From positions 6,014,001 through 6,078,000 of the forward strand of contig NZ_CP070225.1 in NCBI RefSeq assembly GCF_021631985.1: 64,000 nucleotides of DNA. Reading direction: 5' to 3'. A program made the translations under genes and the position numbers. The notes below the pieces were generated by a model that did no database searches, was not told the DNA's origin, and saw nothing but the letters and a program-made list of their open reading frames with translations. Numbering within the stretch: position 1 is the stretch's first letter; each line of letters begins with the position of its first letter. This document shows positions 42,194 to 51,169 of this stretch, in pieces. The DNA comes from Sandaracinus amylolyticus (GTDB taxonomy: Bacteria > Myxococcota_A > Polyangia > Polyangiales > Sandaracinaceae).

Positions 42194-43552
42194 TCAGCCG
42201 GGCATCGAGACGCGCACGAGCGTCCCGCGACCGAGCGTGCTCTCGACCTCGATCGTCCCGCCGTGCGCCTCGACGATGCGCTCGGCGAGCGTGAGCCCGA
42301 GCCCGACCCCGCCCGCATCGCGCGCTCGACTGCGCTCCGCGCGGAAGAACGGCGCGAACACGTTCGGGAGATCCTCGGCAGCGATCCCGATCCCGCGATC
42401 CTCGACCTCGAGCACGACGCGCTCGCGCTCCTCCCGCAACCGAAGCGCGATCGGTGCCGTGCGATCGGGCGTGTACTTGTCGGCGTTCTCGAGGAGGTTG
42501 TCGATCACCCGGCGGAACAACACGGGATCGACGACCAGCCGCCGCGCGCCGGCCTCGAGCGCGACCTCGAGCGGACGATCGGGATGCCGCGCGCGGAACC
42601 GCTCGACGCTGCGCCTCGCGAGCTCTTCCGCCGGGATCTCTTCGAGCGCGCTGAGCGGCAGCCCCGCATGCGCGCGATCGCGGGTGTCGAGCCGCAGCGC
42701 GACCAGGATGTCGTCGACGATCGACTCGAGCTCGCCGAGGTCGGTCGCGATCTCCGCGACCGCGGCGCGCATGCCCTCGGCGTCACCCTCGGCCGCGAGA
42801 TCCATCGCGACGCGGATGCGTGCGAGCGGCGTCCGCAGCTCGTGCGACACGTTCGCGAGCAGCTCGCGCTCCGCGCGCATCGACGTCTCGACGCGCTCCG
42901 CCATCTCGTCGAACGTGCGCGCGACCGTGCCGATCTCGTCGCGCCGATCGAGCCCGGTGCGCGCTGCGAGATCGCCCTCGCCCACCGCGCGCGCCGCGCG
43001 CGCGAGCGACTCGAGCGGACGCACGATCCAGCGCGCGGCGAGGAACGCGCCGGCGCCGACGACGAGCACGCCCGCGAGGATCGTGAGCACGGCCGCGGTG
43101 TACGGCCAGGGCGGCGGCGTGCCGCGCGCCACCAAGACGTGCGCCTCGTCGATCGACGCGAGGATGTGCCGGCGCGGCGGCTCGTGCGGTGCGTCGACGA
43201 GGGGCAGACCGATCGGCGGCGGCGGCCTCGTGGGAGGCGGCGGCGGGCGCTCCTCGCTGCTCGGCGCGCGCAGCGGCGGGGTCACGGTGCTCGCGATCAC
43301 GGCACCTCGCCGATCGTGCACCGTCATCTCGAGCTCGAGGTCCCGCGCGACGCGCGCGAGCGTGCCCTCGAGATCGTGATCGAGCCCGGCGCGCACGCGC
43401 TCCGCCGCGAGCTCCACCCGCTCGTGCATGTCGTGCGCGTGCGGCGGAGGACGCGTGATCCACGCGATCGCGACCGCCGCGACCACGAGCAGCACGAGCT
43501 GCCCGAGCCCGAGCAGCAGGAGCCGAATCGCGAGCCGACCGCGCCGCTTCAT
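42194..43552 (-). CDS. Sensor histidine kinase (OmpR-family partner)
   Basis: A 452-residue kinase with two membrane helices (about 8-31 and 147-168). Between them is a small periplasmic domain containing a proline-rich stretch. HAMP is at about 168-220, then HisKA with LLANVSHELRTPLARI, then HATPase motifs NLLENADKY, DRGIGIAAED and GGVGLGLTLAERIVEAHGG. ATG 43552 shares ATGA with the regulator stop, so the pair is coupled. The signal is unknown. Confidence 0.94.
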   Translation of the reverse strand: MKRRGRLAIRLLLLGLGQLVLLVVAAVAIAWITRPPPHAHDMHERVELAAERVRAGLDHDLEGTLARVARDLELEMTVHDRRGAVIASTVTPPLRAPSSEERPPPPPTRPPPPIGLPLVDAPHEPPRRHILASIDEAHVLVARGTPPPWPYTAAVLTILAGVLVVGAGAFLAARWIVRPLESLARAARAVGEGDLAARTGLDRRDEIGTVARTFDEMAERVETSMRAERELLANVSHELRTPLARIRVAMDLAAEGDAEGMRAAVAEIATDLGELESIVDDILVALRLDTRDRAHAGLPLSALEEIPAEELARRSVERFRARHPDRPLEVALEAGARRLVVDPVLFRRVIDNLLENADKYTPDRTAPIALRLREERERVVLEVEDRGIGIAAEDLPNVFAPFFRAERSRARDAGGVGLGLTLAERIVEAHGGTIEVESTLGRGTLVRVSMPG

Positions 43553-44259
43553 CGCGGATCCGGGGAGAGCATGTAGCCGACGCCGCGGATCGTCTTGAGG
43601 AAGCGCGGCTGTCGCGGATCGTCTCCGAGCTTCTGTCGCAGCCGCGAGACGTGGACGTCGATCGAACGATCGAAGGCGTCGTCGATCGAGCCGGTGACGA
43701 GCTCCATCAGCTGATCGCGCGTCAGCACCCGGCCCGCGCGCTCGGCGAGGGCGCGCAGCAGCGCGTGCTCGTAGGTCGTCAGCACGAGCGGTACACCGTC
43801 GAGCGACGCGCTCATCGTGGTCGCGTCGATCACCAGCGGGCCGACCTGCAGGCGCTCGGCGCGCGGTCCCGCTCGTCCGCGCGCGCGACGCGCTTGAGCG
43901 CGCAGGCGGGCGAGCAGCTCCCGCGACGAGAACGGCTTCACGACGTAGTCGTCGGCGCCGCCTTCGAGGCCCATCACACGGTCCGCTTCCTCGCCGCGCG
44001 CCGTGACCATCACGATCGGCACGTCGCTGCGCTCGCGGATGCGGCGGCACACCTCGAGCCCGCTCGCACCGGGCAACATCACATCGAGCAGCACGACGTC
44101 CGGGCGCACCCGCAGCACCTCGGGAACCGCGAGATCGCCTCTCGCGACGACGTGGACCTCGACCCCGTGGGTGCGCAGGTACTGGCTCGTGAGGCGCGCG
44201 AGGCGCTCGTCGTCCTCGACGTAGACGACCGTCAGGAGATCGTGCGGCTCGCCGACCAT
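43549..44259 (-). CDS. OmpR-family response regulator
   Basis: A 236-residue regulator. The receiver has VVYVEDDERLARLTS, phosphoacceptor VVLLDVMLPGASG and VVKPFSSREL. The C-terminal winged helix has LTTYEHALLRALAERAGRVL, DRSIDVHVSRLRQKLGDD and TIRGVGYMLSP. ATG 44259 gives the normal length. The gene is followed by the kinase; upstream it faces the MopE-like gene, which it may regulate. Confidence 0.94.
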   Translation of the reverse strand: MVGEPHDLLTVVYVEDDERLARLTSQYLRTHGVEVHVVARGDLAVPEVLRVRPDVVLLDVMLPGASGLEVCRRIRERSDVPIVMVTARGEEADRVMGLEGGADDYVVKPFSSRELLARLRAQARRARGRAGPRAERLQVGPLVIDATTMSASLDGVPLVLTTYEHALLRALAERAGRVLTRDQLMELVTGSIDDAFDRSIDVHVSRLRQKLGDDPRQPRFLKTIRGVGYMLSPDPR

Positions 44260-44341
44260 TCCACGATCACATGGCGCGCGCGAGGCGCCGGGAGAAGGGG
44301 CCGACACATCTCGACACGAACGCCTGGTACGCTCGCGGCGA

Positions 44342-46345
44342 ATGTCGACCGGTCGAGCGCGCATCGTCGCGGTTCTGTGGGTCCTCGGTGCGCTCGTCAT
44401 CTCGGCCTGCGGCGACGACGACCCCGCCGACGAGCTCGACGCGGCGACGCGCGACGCGAGCACGGCGTCGTGCACGGACGACGAGGACTGCGACGACGGC
44501 CGCTACTGCAACGGCGTCGAGCGCTGCGATCCCGGCTCGAGCGCGGCCGACGACGAAGGCTGCACGCCGGCGACCGCGCCCTGCCCCGCCGACGAGTGCG
44601 ACGAGTCCGCCGATCGCTGCGACGGAGACTGCGCGAACCCCGATCGCGACGGCGACGGTGAGGACGCCGTCGCGTGCGGCGGGTCCGACTGCGACGACGA
44701 CGACGACGATCGGTTCGAGGGCAACGCCGAGGTCTGCGACGACGTCGGGCACGACGAGGACTGCGACGCGCGCACCTTCGGCACGCGCGACGTCGACGGA
44801 GACGGGGTCGACTCCGCGGCGTGCTGCAACGTCGACGGCTCGGGCGCGCAGGTGTGCGGCACCGACTGCGACGACGGCGCGATCGACGTGCGCCCCGGCG
44901 CGAACGAGGTCTGCAACGACATCGACGACGACTGCGACATGCTCGTCGACGAGCGGGTGCGCCTCACGCTCTGGCCCGATGCCGACGGTGATGGTCGCGG
45001 CGACGACGACCCGGCGGCGGTCCCGATGATGGCGTGCGCCGAGCGCGACGGATGGGTGCTCCTGCGCGGCGACTGCGACGACGACGAGCCGACGCGCCAC
45101 GCCGGCGCGAGCGAGGTGTGCAACGCGATCGACGACGACTGCGACACGCTCGTCGACGACGTGAACCCGGGCGTCGTCGTGTGTCGGTCGGGCCAGTCGG
45201 TCGCGTGCGTGAACGCGTGCGGCGCCCCGGGCACCTCGACCTGCCGCGCCGACTGCCTCGGCTACGACACGTGCGTCGCGAGCGAGGCGTGCAACGGCTG
45301 CGACGACGACGCGAACGGCGCGATCGACGACGGCTTCGAGTGCGCGCGCGGCGTGAGCGAGCCCTGCACCAACGCGTGCGGCGTCGCGGGCACGCGCGTG
45401 TGCGCGAACGACTGCACGTGGGCCGGCGCGTGCACCGCGAGCGAGGCCTGCAACTACTGCGACGACGACGGCAACGAGGGCTTCCTCGACGAGCGCCCGC
45501 TCGCGACCGCCGACGCGTCGGGCACGCTCGTGTGCAGCGGCGTAGGCGACACGTACGGCGTCGCGCGCTGCGACGGCATCGGCAGCAGCCCGCTGCAGAT
45601 CTACGCGTCGCTGCTCGACGGCAGCGCGGTCGACACCGCGGGCGCGTTCTGGTTCGACCGCAGCTGGTACGTCGGATGGGGTCGCGTGCGCATCGAGCTC
45701 ACCGTCGAGGCGCGCACCACGGGCTCGGGATGGCCGCTCGGAGGCTGGTCGCTCGTGCTCGCGCGCGGCGGTGGTGGCGACGTCGGAGATCCCGCGAGCC
45801 GCGGCGTGCCCGCGGGCGTCCAGGGCATCTCGTTCGACTGGTACTGGAGCGGCTTCAGCGTCTTCTCGCCCTATCCGTCGGAGAACGACGTGCTGCGGTA
45901 TCGCCGGCTCGGATCGGGTGGCGGCATCCGCGGCGGCGCGAACGATTCCGACGGCGAGGACGTGGTCGGCTTCGAAGCCGATCTCGACGCGGATGGATCG
46001 ACGTGGGTCGCGCAGCGTCTGATCGTCGACTACCAGCCCGACGATCCGCGCACCACGACGAACGAGGAGCGCGTCACCGTCACCGCGAACGGCGGCACGC
46101 GCACCTACTACGCCGACGGAGAGTCGTCGACGGGGGATCCCGCGAACGACATGCCGGTCGGATCGCCGCTGCGCATCGGGCTCACTGCGGGCACCTACTC
46201 GCGCACGATCTCGGGCGCGCCGTTCGGCGCACCGGTCGAGGCGCGCGTCCACCTCGCGACGTTCGTCCCGCCGAGCGGCCCCGGCTCGGGCACCTGGACC
46301 TACTACGTCCCGGTCACGCGCGACGAGATCTGCCCGGGGCTCTGA
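44342..46345 (+). CDS. MopE-like putative metal-binding-motif lipoprotein
   Basis: A 667-residue exported protein. The signal peptide ends VISACGDDD (lipobox). Residues about 40-330 are Cys/Asp-rich repeats, each with a core like GTDCDDGAIDVRPGANEVCN-DIDDDCD, the putative metal-binding motif of MopE and many myxobacterial surface proteins. About residues 350-660 form a beta-rich domain (GISFDWYWSGFSVFSPYPSE and VARTYYADGESST-like strands), perhaps lectin-like. It is probably calcium-dependent and surface-exposed. The C-terminal domain is not recognised. Its end overlaps the convergent LysR gene by 32 bp. Confidence 0.85.
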   Translation: MSTGRARIVAVLWVLGALVISACGDDDPADELDAATRDASTASCTDDEDCDDGRYCNGVERCDPGSSAADDEGCTPATAPCPADECDESADRCDGDCANPDRDGDGEDAVACGGSDCDDDDDDRFEGNAEVCDDVGHDEDCDARTFGTRDVDGDGVDSAACCNVDGSGAQVCGTDCDDGAIDVRPGANEVCNDIDDDCDMLVDERVRLTLWPDADGDGRGDDDPAAVPMMACAERDGWVLLRGDCDDDEPTRHAGASEVCNAIDDDCDTLVDDVNPGVVVCRSGQSVACVNACGAPGTSTCRADCLGYDTCVASEACNGCDDDANGAIDDGFECARGVSEPCTNACGVAGTRVCANDCTWAGACTASEACNYCDDDGNEGFLDERPLATADASGTLVCSGVGDTYGVARCDGIGSSPLQIYASLLDGSAVDTAGAFWFDRSWYVGWGRVRIELTVEARTTGSGWPLGGWSLVLARGGGGDVGDPASRGVPAGVQGISFDWYWSGFSVFSPYPSENDVLRYRRLGSGGGIRGGANDSDGEDVVGFEADLDADGSTWVAQRLIVDYQPDDPRTTTNEERVTVTANGGTRTYYADGESSTGDPANDMPVGSPLRIGLTAGTYSRTISGAPFGAPVEARVHLATFVPPSGPGSGTWTYYVPVTRDEICPGL

Positions 46346-47252
46346 TCGCGGCGCGCGCGATGCGCACGATCTCCTGCGCGACGTGCATCGTCGCGAGGTC
46401 TCCGTCGCGACGCGGGTGCCACCCGAGCCCGACCTCGAACCCCGCGACCGCGAGCGGCGGCTCCCGCGCGACGACACCGGGGCACGCGACCGCGGGCAGC
46501 ACGCGCTCCGGCACGAGCGCGACGAGATCGCTGCCGGCGACGATCGCGGGCACCGCGAGGAAGCTCGGCACCACGAGCCCGACCCGCCGCGAGAGCCCGC
46601 GTGCGGCCAGCGCCGCATCCAGCGCGCCGCTGGCCTGGCCGCGCCCCGACACCACGACGTGCGGGAGCGCGAGCCAGCGCTCGAGCGTGAACCGACGCCG
46701 CGCCGGATGATCGGCGCGCATCGCGACGACGTAGCGCTCGTCGAAGAGCCGATGCCAGCGCAGCTCCGATGCACCCGGCGCGTGCACCGAGACCGCGAGA
46801 TCGAGCGCGCCGTCGTTCACCGCGGCGAGCGCGTCCTCGGCGCCCGACCACGGTGAGACCACGAGATCGATCCCCGGCGCCTGCGCGCGCAACGACGCGA
46901 GCAGCGGCGGCACGAAGATCGGGAGCCCGTAGTCCACCACCGACCACCGCACCGTCTGCACGATGGTCGCGAGCTCGGGGCGTGCCCGCGCGACGAGCCG
47001 CGACGCGCTCTCCAGCGCATCGCGCAGCGCCGGGCGCAGCGACTCCGCGCGCGGCGTGGGCCGCAGCCCCTCGCGCGTCCGCTCGAGGAGCGGATCGCCG
47101 AACATCGCGCGCAATCGCTCGAGGGCGTTGCTGGCCGCGGGCTGCGAGAGCCCGAGCCGCTTGCCCGCGCGCGTGACGTGCCGCTCCTCGAGCAGCGCGT
47201 CGAGCACGACGAGCAGGTTCAGGTCCACCGAACGGAGATTCACGGAATCCAT
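46314..47252 (-). CDS. LysR family transcriptional regulator
   Basis: A 312-residue regulator of the NodD/LeuO-like branch: SVDLNLLVVLDALLEERHVT, RAGKRLGLSQPAASNALERL, then a substrate-binding domain with ATIVQTVRWSVVDYGLP and PWSGAEDALAAVNDGALDLA. The start is ATG 47252. The reductase gene at 47324 is divergent and 71 bp away, the usual geometry for a LysR-controlled enzyme. Confidence 0.93.
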   Translation of the reverse strand: MDSVNLRSVDLNLLVVLDALLEERHVTRAGKRLGLSQPAASNALERLRAMFGDPLLERTREGLRPTPRAESLRPALRDALESASRLVARARPELATIVQTVRWSVVDYGLPIFVPPLLASLRAQAPGIDLVVSPWSGAEDALAAVNDGALDLAVSVHAPGASELRWHRLFDERYVVAMRADHPARRRFTLERWLALPHVVVSGRGQASGALDAALAARGLSRRVGLVVPSFLAVPAIVAGSDLVALVPERVLPAVACPGVVAREPPLAVAGFEVGLGWHPRRDGDLATMHVAQEIVRIARAAIRAPGRSRRA

Positions 47253-47323
47253 GATCGGGCATCGAGACTATCCATTTCACGGATGACCGCCAGCGACGCA
47301 GGGTGAGCGCCGTGGAGGTCGAC

Positions 47324-48382
47324 ATGAAGACGAACGAGATCGTGATGGAGCGCGAGGGGCTCGAGGTTCGGGAGCGCGAGATCGCGCCGCTCGCACGCGG
47401 CCAGGTCCTGCTGCAGGTCGAGGCGACCGGCGTGTCGTTCGCCGAGGTGCAGATGCGGCGCGGGCGCTATCCGGGACAGCCGCCGTTCCCGTTCGTGCCG
47501 GGCTACGACGTGGTCGGCCGCGTGATCGAGGTCGGCGAGGGCGTCGATCGGCGCTGGGTCGGCGCGCGCGCCGCGGCGATGACGCACGTCGGGGGATGGG
47601 CGGCGCACGTCGTGCTCGACGCCGAGGATCTCGTCCCGGTGCCGGAGGGCCTCGACGCGGCCGAGGTGGTCGCGCTGGTCGTGAACGGCGCGACCGCGTG
47701 GAAGATGCTCCACCGTGTCGCCCGGGTGCGCGCGGGCCAGACCATCGTGGTGCACGGCGCGGGCGGCGGCGTGGGCACGCTCCTCGTGCAGCTCGCGCGG
47801 CTCGCCGGCGCGCGGGTGATCGGCACCTGCCGTGGCGCGCAGCGCGCGACGGTCGAGGCGCTCGGCGCGATCGCGATCGACTACCAGGGAGGGCGCGTGC
47901 TCGAGCAGGTGCGCGCGATCGCGCCCGAGGGTGTCGATGCGGTGTTCGATCACGTCGGCGGTACGAGCCTGCGCACGTCGTGGGCGATGCTCGCGCGGCG
48001 CGGCACGCTGGTCTCGTACGGCAGCGCGTCGACGCGCGATGATCGGGGCTCGGCGTGGACGCCGATCATCCGCAACATGCTGCGCGCGCTCGCGTGGAGC
48101 TTCCTGCCCTCGCTGCGGCGCGCGCGGGTGTTCGACGTGTGGGGCCGCAGCAGCCTCGGCGCGAACGCCATGCTGCGCCCGGCGCGCTTCCGTCGCGAGC
48201 TCCGCGAGGATCTCGGGCAGGTCTTCGCGCTGCTCGGCGCGGGCACGCTGCGCGCGCAGGTCGCGGCGCGCTACTCGCTGGACGACGCGGGCCTCGCGCT
48301 GGGCCGTCACGAGCGCGGTGATCTCATCGGCAAGATCGTCCTCGTGCCCGAGCTCGCGAGCACGGCGCGCGCGGCGGCGTGA
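47324..48382 (+). CDS. Medium-chain reductase (quinone oxidoreductase-like)
   Basis: A 352-residue zinc-independent dehydrogenase. The GroES-like half has LLQVEATGVSFAEVQMRRGR and FVPGYDVVGRVIEVGEG; the Rossmann half has IVVHGAGGGVGTLLVQLARL and GVDAVFDHVGGTSLR. ATG 47324 follows GGAGG by 5 bp; GTG 47303 is a poorer alternative. The substrate is unknown. It is probably regulated by the divergent LysR protein. Confidence 0.92.
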   Translation: MKTNEIVMEREGLEVREREIAPLARGQVLLQVEATGVSFAEVQMRRGRYPGQPPFPFVPGYDVVGRVIEVGEGVDRRWVGARAAAMTHVGGWAAHVVLDAEDLVPVPEGLDAAEVVALVVNGATAWKMLHRVARVRAGQTIVVHGAGGGVGTLLVQLARLAGARVIGTCRGAQRATVEALGAIAIDYQGGRVLEQVRAIAPEGVDAVFDHVGGTSLRTSWAMLARRGTLVSYGSASTRDDRGSAWTPIIRNMLRALAWSFLPSLRRARVFDVWGRSSLGANAMLRPARFRRELREDLGQVFALLGAGTLRAQVAARYSLDDAGLALGRHERGDLIGKIVLVPELASTARAAA

Positions 48383-48475
48383 CGAGCGCGGAGCACGGAG
48401 CGCTCCGCGCTCCGCGTGCTGCACGATGTCCATGCGATCGTGCGCGGTACGCCTGTTGCGAGACGGCCGCGCACG

Positions 48476-49333
48476 ATGCGAGCCCGCTTCCTTCGCGCTC
48501 TCCCGTTGGCCCTCGCGCTCACCTTCGCGCCCGATGTCGCTCACGCACAGCAGTTCGTGCTGATCGACGTGATGTTCACGTTCACGAAGGAAGACGCGGA
48601 CACGTCCGAGCCGAGCCGCTCGCACTACTACGTCACCGACCTCAACCCCGATCGGCCGCGCGACTGGACCTCGCCGATCGACTACCGGAACGGCACCGTC
48701 CACATCCGCACCGAGGTCATCTACAAGCCGGCGGGCGGCGAGATCACGCAGTGGGTGCTCTGTTACATCCCGAACCGCGGGATCGGGCAGGGCTACGGCT
48801 GCACCGGCACCGGCACGTACACCGAGGAAGGCGTCTACGACGTCGACGTCGGCATGCGCGACTGGTGGGAGAACGGCTCGATCGACTGGACCCAGGGCAT
48901 CCGCGAGATGCACCTCGTCATGAAGGACTCGGACAGCGGCGGCGGCTTCGCGCACCTGCGCCCCGACCCCGAGGAGTTCTTCCCGACGACGATGCGCATC
49001 ACGATGGTGCAGGTCGCCGCGGGCGCGACCTACGACCCGAGCGTGATCCCGCCGACGTCCGGCGTGATGCCCGACGCCGGCGTGCCGCCGGTCGAAGAGG
49101 ACGCGGGCGCCGTCGTCGAAGAGGACGCAGGCACGCCGCCGGTCGAGCCCCCCGTCGATGCAGGGCAGCGCTTCGACGCGGGCACGCCCACCGTGCCTCC
49201 GCCGGAGCCGACCCCGCCCGAGAGCGGCACGATCCACGGCGGCTGCGCGGTGGCGGTCGATCATCGCCGCGCCTCGCCGCTCGCGCTCGTCGCGCTCGCG
49301 GCGCTCGCGCTCGTCCTCCGGCGACGGCGCTGA
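48476..49333 (+). CDS. Secreted protein with MYXO-CTERM-type C-terminus
   Basis: A 285-residue protein. The signal peptide MRARFLRALPLALALTFAPD ends at AHA. It has a beta-rich domain with YYVTDLNPDRPRDWTSPIDY, a Pro/Glu/Asp-rich low-complexity linker (about 195-245), and a C-terminal tail: a Cys-containing segment (HGGCAVAVDHRR), a hydrophobic helix (LALVALAALALVL) and Arg-Arg-Arg-Arg. That tail resembles the MYXO-CTERM sorting signal used for surface anchoring in myxobacteria. The main domain is not recognised. Confidence 0.85.
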   Translation: MRARFLRALPLALALTFAPDVAHAQQFVLIDVMFTFTKEDADTSEPSRSHYYVTDLNPDRPRDWTSPIDYRNGTVHIRTEVIYKPAGGEITQWVLCYIPNRGIGQGYGCTGTGTYTEEGVYDVDVGMRDWWENGSIDWTQGIREMHLVMKDSDSGGGFAHLRPDPEEFFPTTMRITMVQVAAGATYDPSVIPPTSGVMPDAGVPPVEEDAGAVVEEDAGTPPVEPPVDAGQRFDAGTPTVPPPEPTPPESGTIHGGCAVAVDHRRASPLALVALAALALVLRRRR

Positions 49334-50044
49334 TCAGCCCGGGGTCGCAGCGCGGCGCAGCGCGTCGAGATCGACGATCTCGATCGTGCCGTACGCGAGC
49401 CGCACCACGCCGCGCGCCTCGAGATCCTTGAGCAGCTGGTTCACGGTCTGGCGCGACGTCGCGAGCATCGTCGCGAGCTGATCCTGCCGCAGCTCGACCA
49501 CGCGGCTGCTGCGATCGTGCCAGTCGCCGTAGCGCTCGGCGGAGAGCACGAGCCGTCGCGCGAGGCGGATCGCGAGCGGGTGCGCCGCGTCCTCCATCAC
49601 CGTGAAGAACACCCGCAGCTTCGCGCTCACGAGCACGCCGAGCGGGCGCCAGTAGCGCGGCTCGCGCTCGAGGATCGCGTCGACCGCGGGCTGCGGCACG
49701 TGCACCAGCACCGACGCGTCGTCGGCGATGGCGTCGTGGGTGCGCGCCTGTCCGTCGAGCACCGAGAGCTCGCCGAACCAGAGCGGCGGCTCGACCATCG
49801 CGAGCAGCACTTCCTTGCCGTCGTCCTTGCCGCCCGCGACGTGCCCGGTGATGCGCACGCTGCCCTCGACGCACGCGAAGAGCCCGCTCGGCGGATCGCC
49901 GCGCGCGAAGAGCCACTCGCCCTTGGCGAGCTTGCGGATCACTGCCGCGTCGATGAGCGCGCGACGGAAGCCCTCGGGCAGGCTCGCGAACCATCGCCCT
50001 GCTCGGAGGAGCGCCTCGTACTTCGCTGCGCCGCGTGCGTCCAT
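49334..50044 (-). CDS. Crp/Fnr family transcriptional regulator
   Basis: A 236-residue regulator. It has an N-terminal cyclic-nucleotide-binding fold (GLFACVEGSVRITGHVAGG, then WFGELSVLDGQARTHDAIA) and a C-terminal HTH (LRQDQLATMLATSRQTVNQL, LLKDLEARGVVRL). No Fe-S cysteines are visible, so it is closer to CRP. The start is ATG 50044; an upstream frame would add an unrelated 29 residues overlapping the divergent gene. It is divergent from the Mpo1-like gene. Confidence 0.92.
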   Translation of the reverse strand: MDARGAAKYEALLRAGRWFASLPEGFRRALIDAAVIRKLAKGEWLFARGDPPSGLFACVEGSVRITGHVAGGKDDGKEVLLAMVEPPLWFGELSVLDGQARTHDAIADDASVLVHVPQPAVDAILEREPRYWRPLGVLVSAKLRVFFTVMEDAAHPLAIRLARRLVLSAERYGDWHDRSSRVVELRQDQLATMLATSRQTVNQLLKDLEARGVVRLAYGTIEIVDLDALRRAATPG

Positions 50045-50129
50045 CCCGCCATTGTCCGCGTTTCGTCGCCCCCGCGACAATCTCCCTCGCGACCGGGGCG
50101 CATCTTCCGGGGCGAAAGGGACGGAAACC

Positions 50130-50657
50130 ATGAGGACGTTGGGTGACCACCTCTCGACCTACGCGAGCTACCACCGCGACCGCCGCAACATCGTGACGCA
50201 CTTCGCCGGGATCCCGGTGATCGTGCTCAGCGTCGCCGCGCTGCTCGCGCGCGCTGCGATCGACGTCGGTGTGGTGTCGATCTCGGCGGCGACCGTGGTC
50301 GCGATCGCGACCTGCGGGTTCTACCTCTCGCTCGATCGCCGCTTCGGCCTCGTGATGAGCGCGCTGATGGCGCTCGCGGTGTGGGGCGGCACGGTGATCG
50401 CGGCGCAGTCGTTCGGCGTGTGGCTCGGCGTGTCGGTCGCGCTCTTCGTGGGCGGCTGGGCGGTGCAGTTCGTCGGGCACGGGTTCGAGGGCAAGAAGCC
50501 GGCGTTCGTCGACGATCTGATCGGGCTCGCGGTCGGTCCGCTCTTCCTGGTCGCCGAGATCGCGTTCGCGCTCGGGATGCGCGACGAGGTGCGGCGCGAG
50601 GTCGAGCGCCGCGCGGGCCCGACGCGCGCCCGGACCGTCGCGATCGCGCGCGGATGA
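50130..50657 (+). CDS. Mpo1/DUF962 family membrane protein
   Basis: A 175-residue membrane protein of the YGL010w/Mpo1 type. The conserved N-terminal histidine pattern is present (YASYHRDRRNIVTHFAGIPV), as is the C-terminal QFVGHGFEGKKPA, with about four hydrophobic helices between. In yeast Mpo1 is an Fe-dependent dioxygenase acting on 2-hydroxy fatty acids; bacterial function is inferred. The start is ATG 50130. It is convergent with the GNAT gene, with adjacent stops. Confidence 0.9.
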   Translation: MRTLGDHLSTYASYHRDRRNIVTHFAGIPVIVLSVAALLARAAIDVGVVSISAATVVAIATCGFYLSLDRRFGLVMSALMALAVWGGTVIAAQSFGVWLGVSVALFVGGWAVQFVGHGFEGKKPAFVDDLIGLAVGPLFLVAEIAFALGMRDEVRREVERRAGPTRARTVAIARG

Positions 50658-51155
50658 TCAGATCGCGCGTCGCATCGCGAACGAGCGAGTCCCCACGCGA
50701 TTGACGATCTCGCGCTCCACCACGAACCCCGCGCGCTCGTAGAGCCGGATCGCGGGGTTCGTGCTGCGCACCGAGAGGACGATCTCGCGATGGTGCGCGC
50801 GCGCCGCGGCGAAGAGCGCGTCGAGCATCCGGGTGCCGAGGCCGAGCCCGCGCGCGTCGGGACGCGTCGCGATCGCGAGCTCCGCGATGCCGGCCTCGAC
50901 GACCGCGCCGGGCACCCCGGGCTTGCCGGCGCGCAGCCACGCCGCGCCGAGCGCAGTGCCGGAGTCACTGCACGCGATCACGCCGACGTCGCCGTCGCGT
51001 GTGCCCCACGCGCGCACGTAGCCCTCGAGGTTCGGGTCGATCTTCGCCGACGCGATCGCCTCGTCGAGCGGTGTGTCCATCGACGCTGCGTGGGTGAGCA
51101 TCTCCCAGAGGAACGCCTCGTCCTCGCGCGTCGCGAGCCGCACCGTGATCGTCAT
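50658..51155 (-). CDS. GNAT family N-acetyltransferase
   Basis: A 165-residue acetyltransferase with the full core: AELAIATRPDARGLGLGTRM contains the acetyl-CoA loop (R-G-x-G-x-G-T), and SVRSTNPAIRLYERAGFVVE is motif B. The N-terminus is VRLATREDEAFLWEML. The substrate is unknown. The start is ATG 51155, 14 bp after the APC gene ends, so the two may be cotranscribed. Confidence 0.93.
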   Translation of the reverse strand: MTITVRLATREDEAFLWEMLTHAASMDTPLDEAIASAKIDPNLEGYVRAWGTRDGDVGVIACSDSGTALGAAWLRAGKPGVPGAVVEAGIAELAIATRPDARGLGLGTRMLDALFAAARAHHREIVLSVRSTNPAIRLYERAGFVVEREIVNRVGTRSFAMRRAI

Positions 51156-51169
51156 CGCGCGATCGTGTA

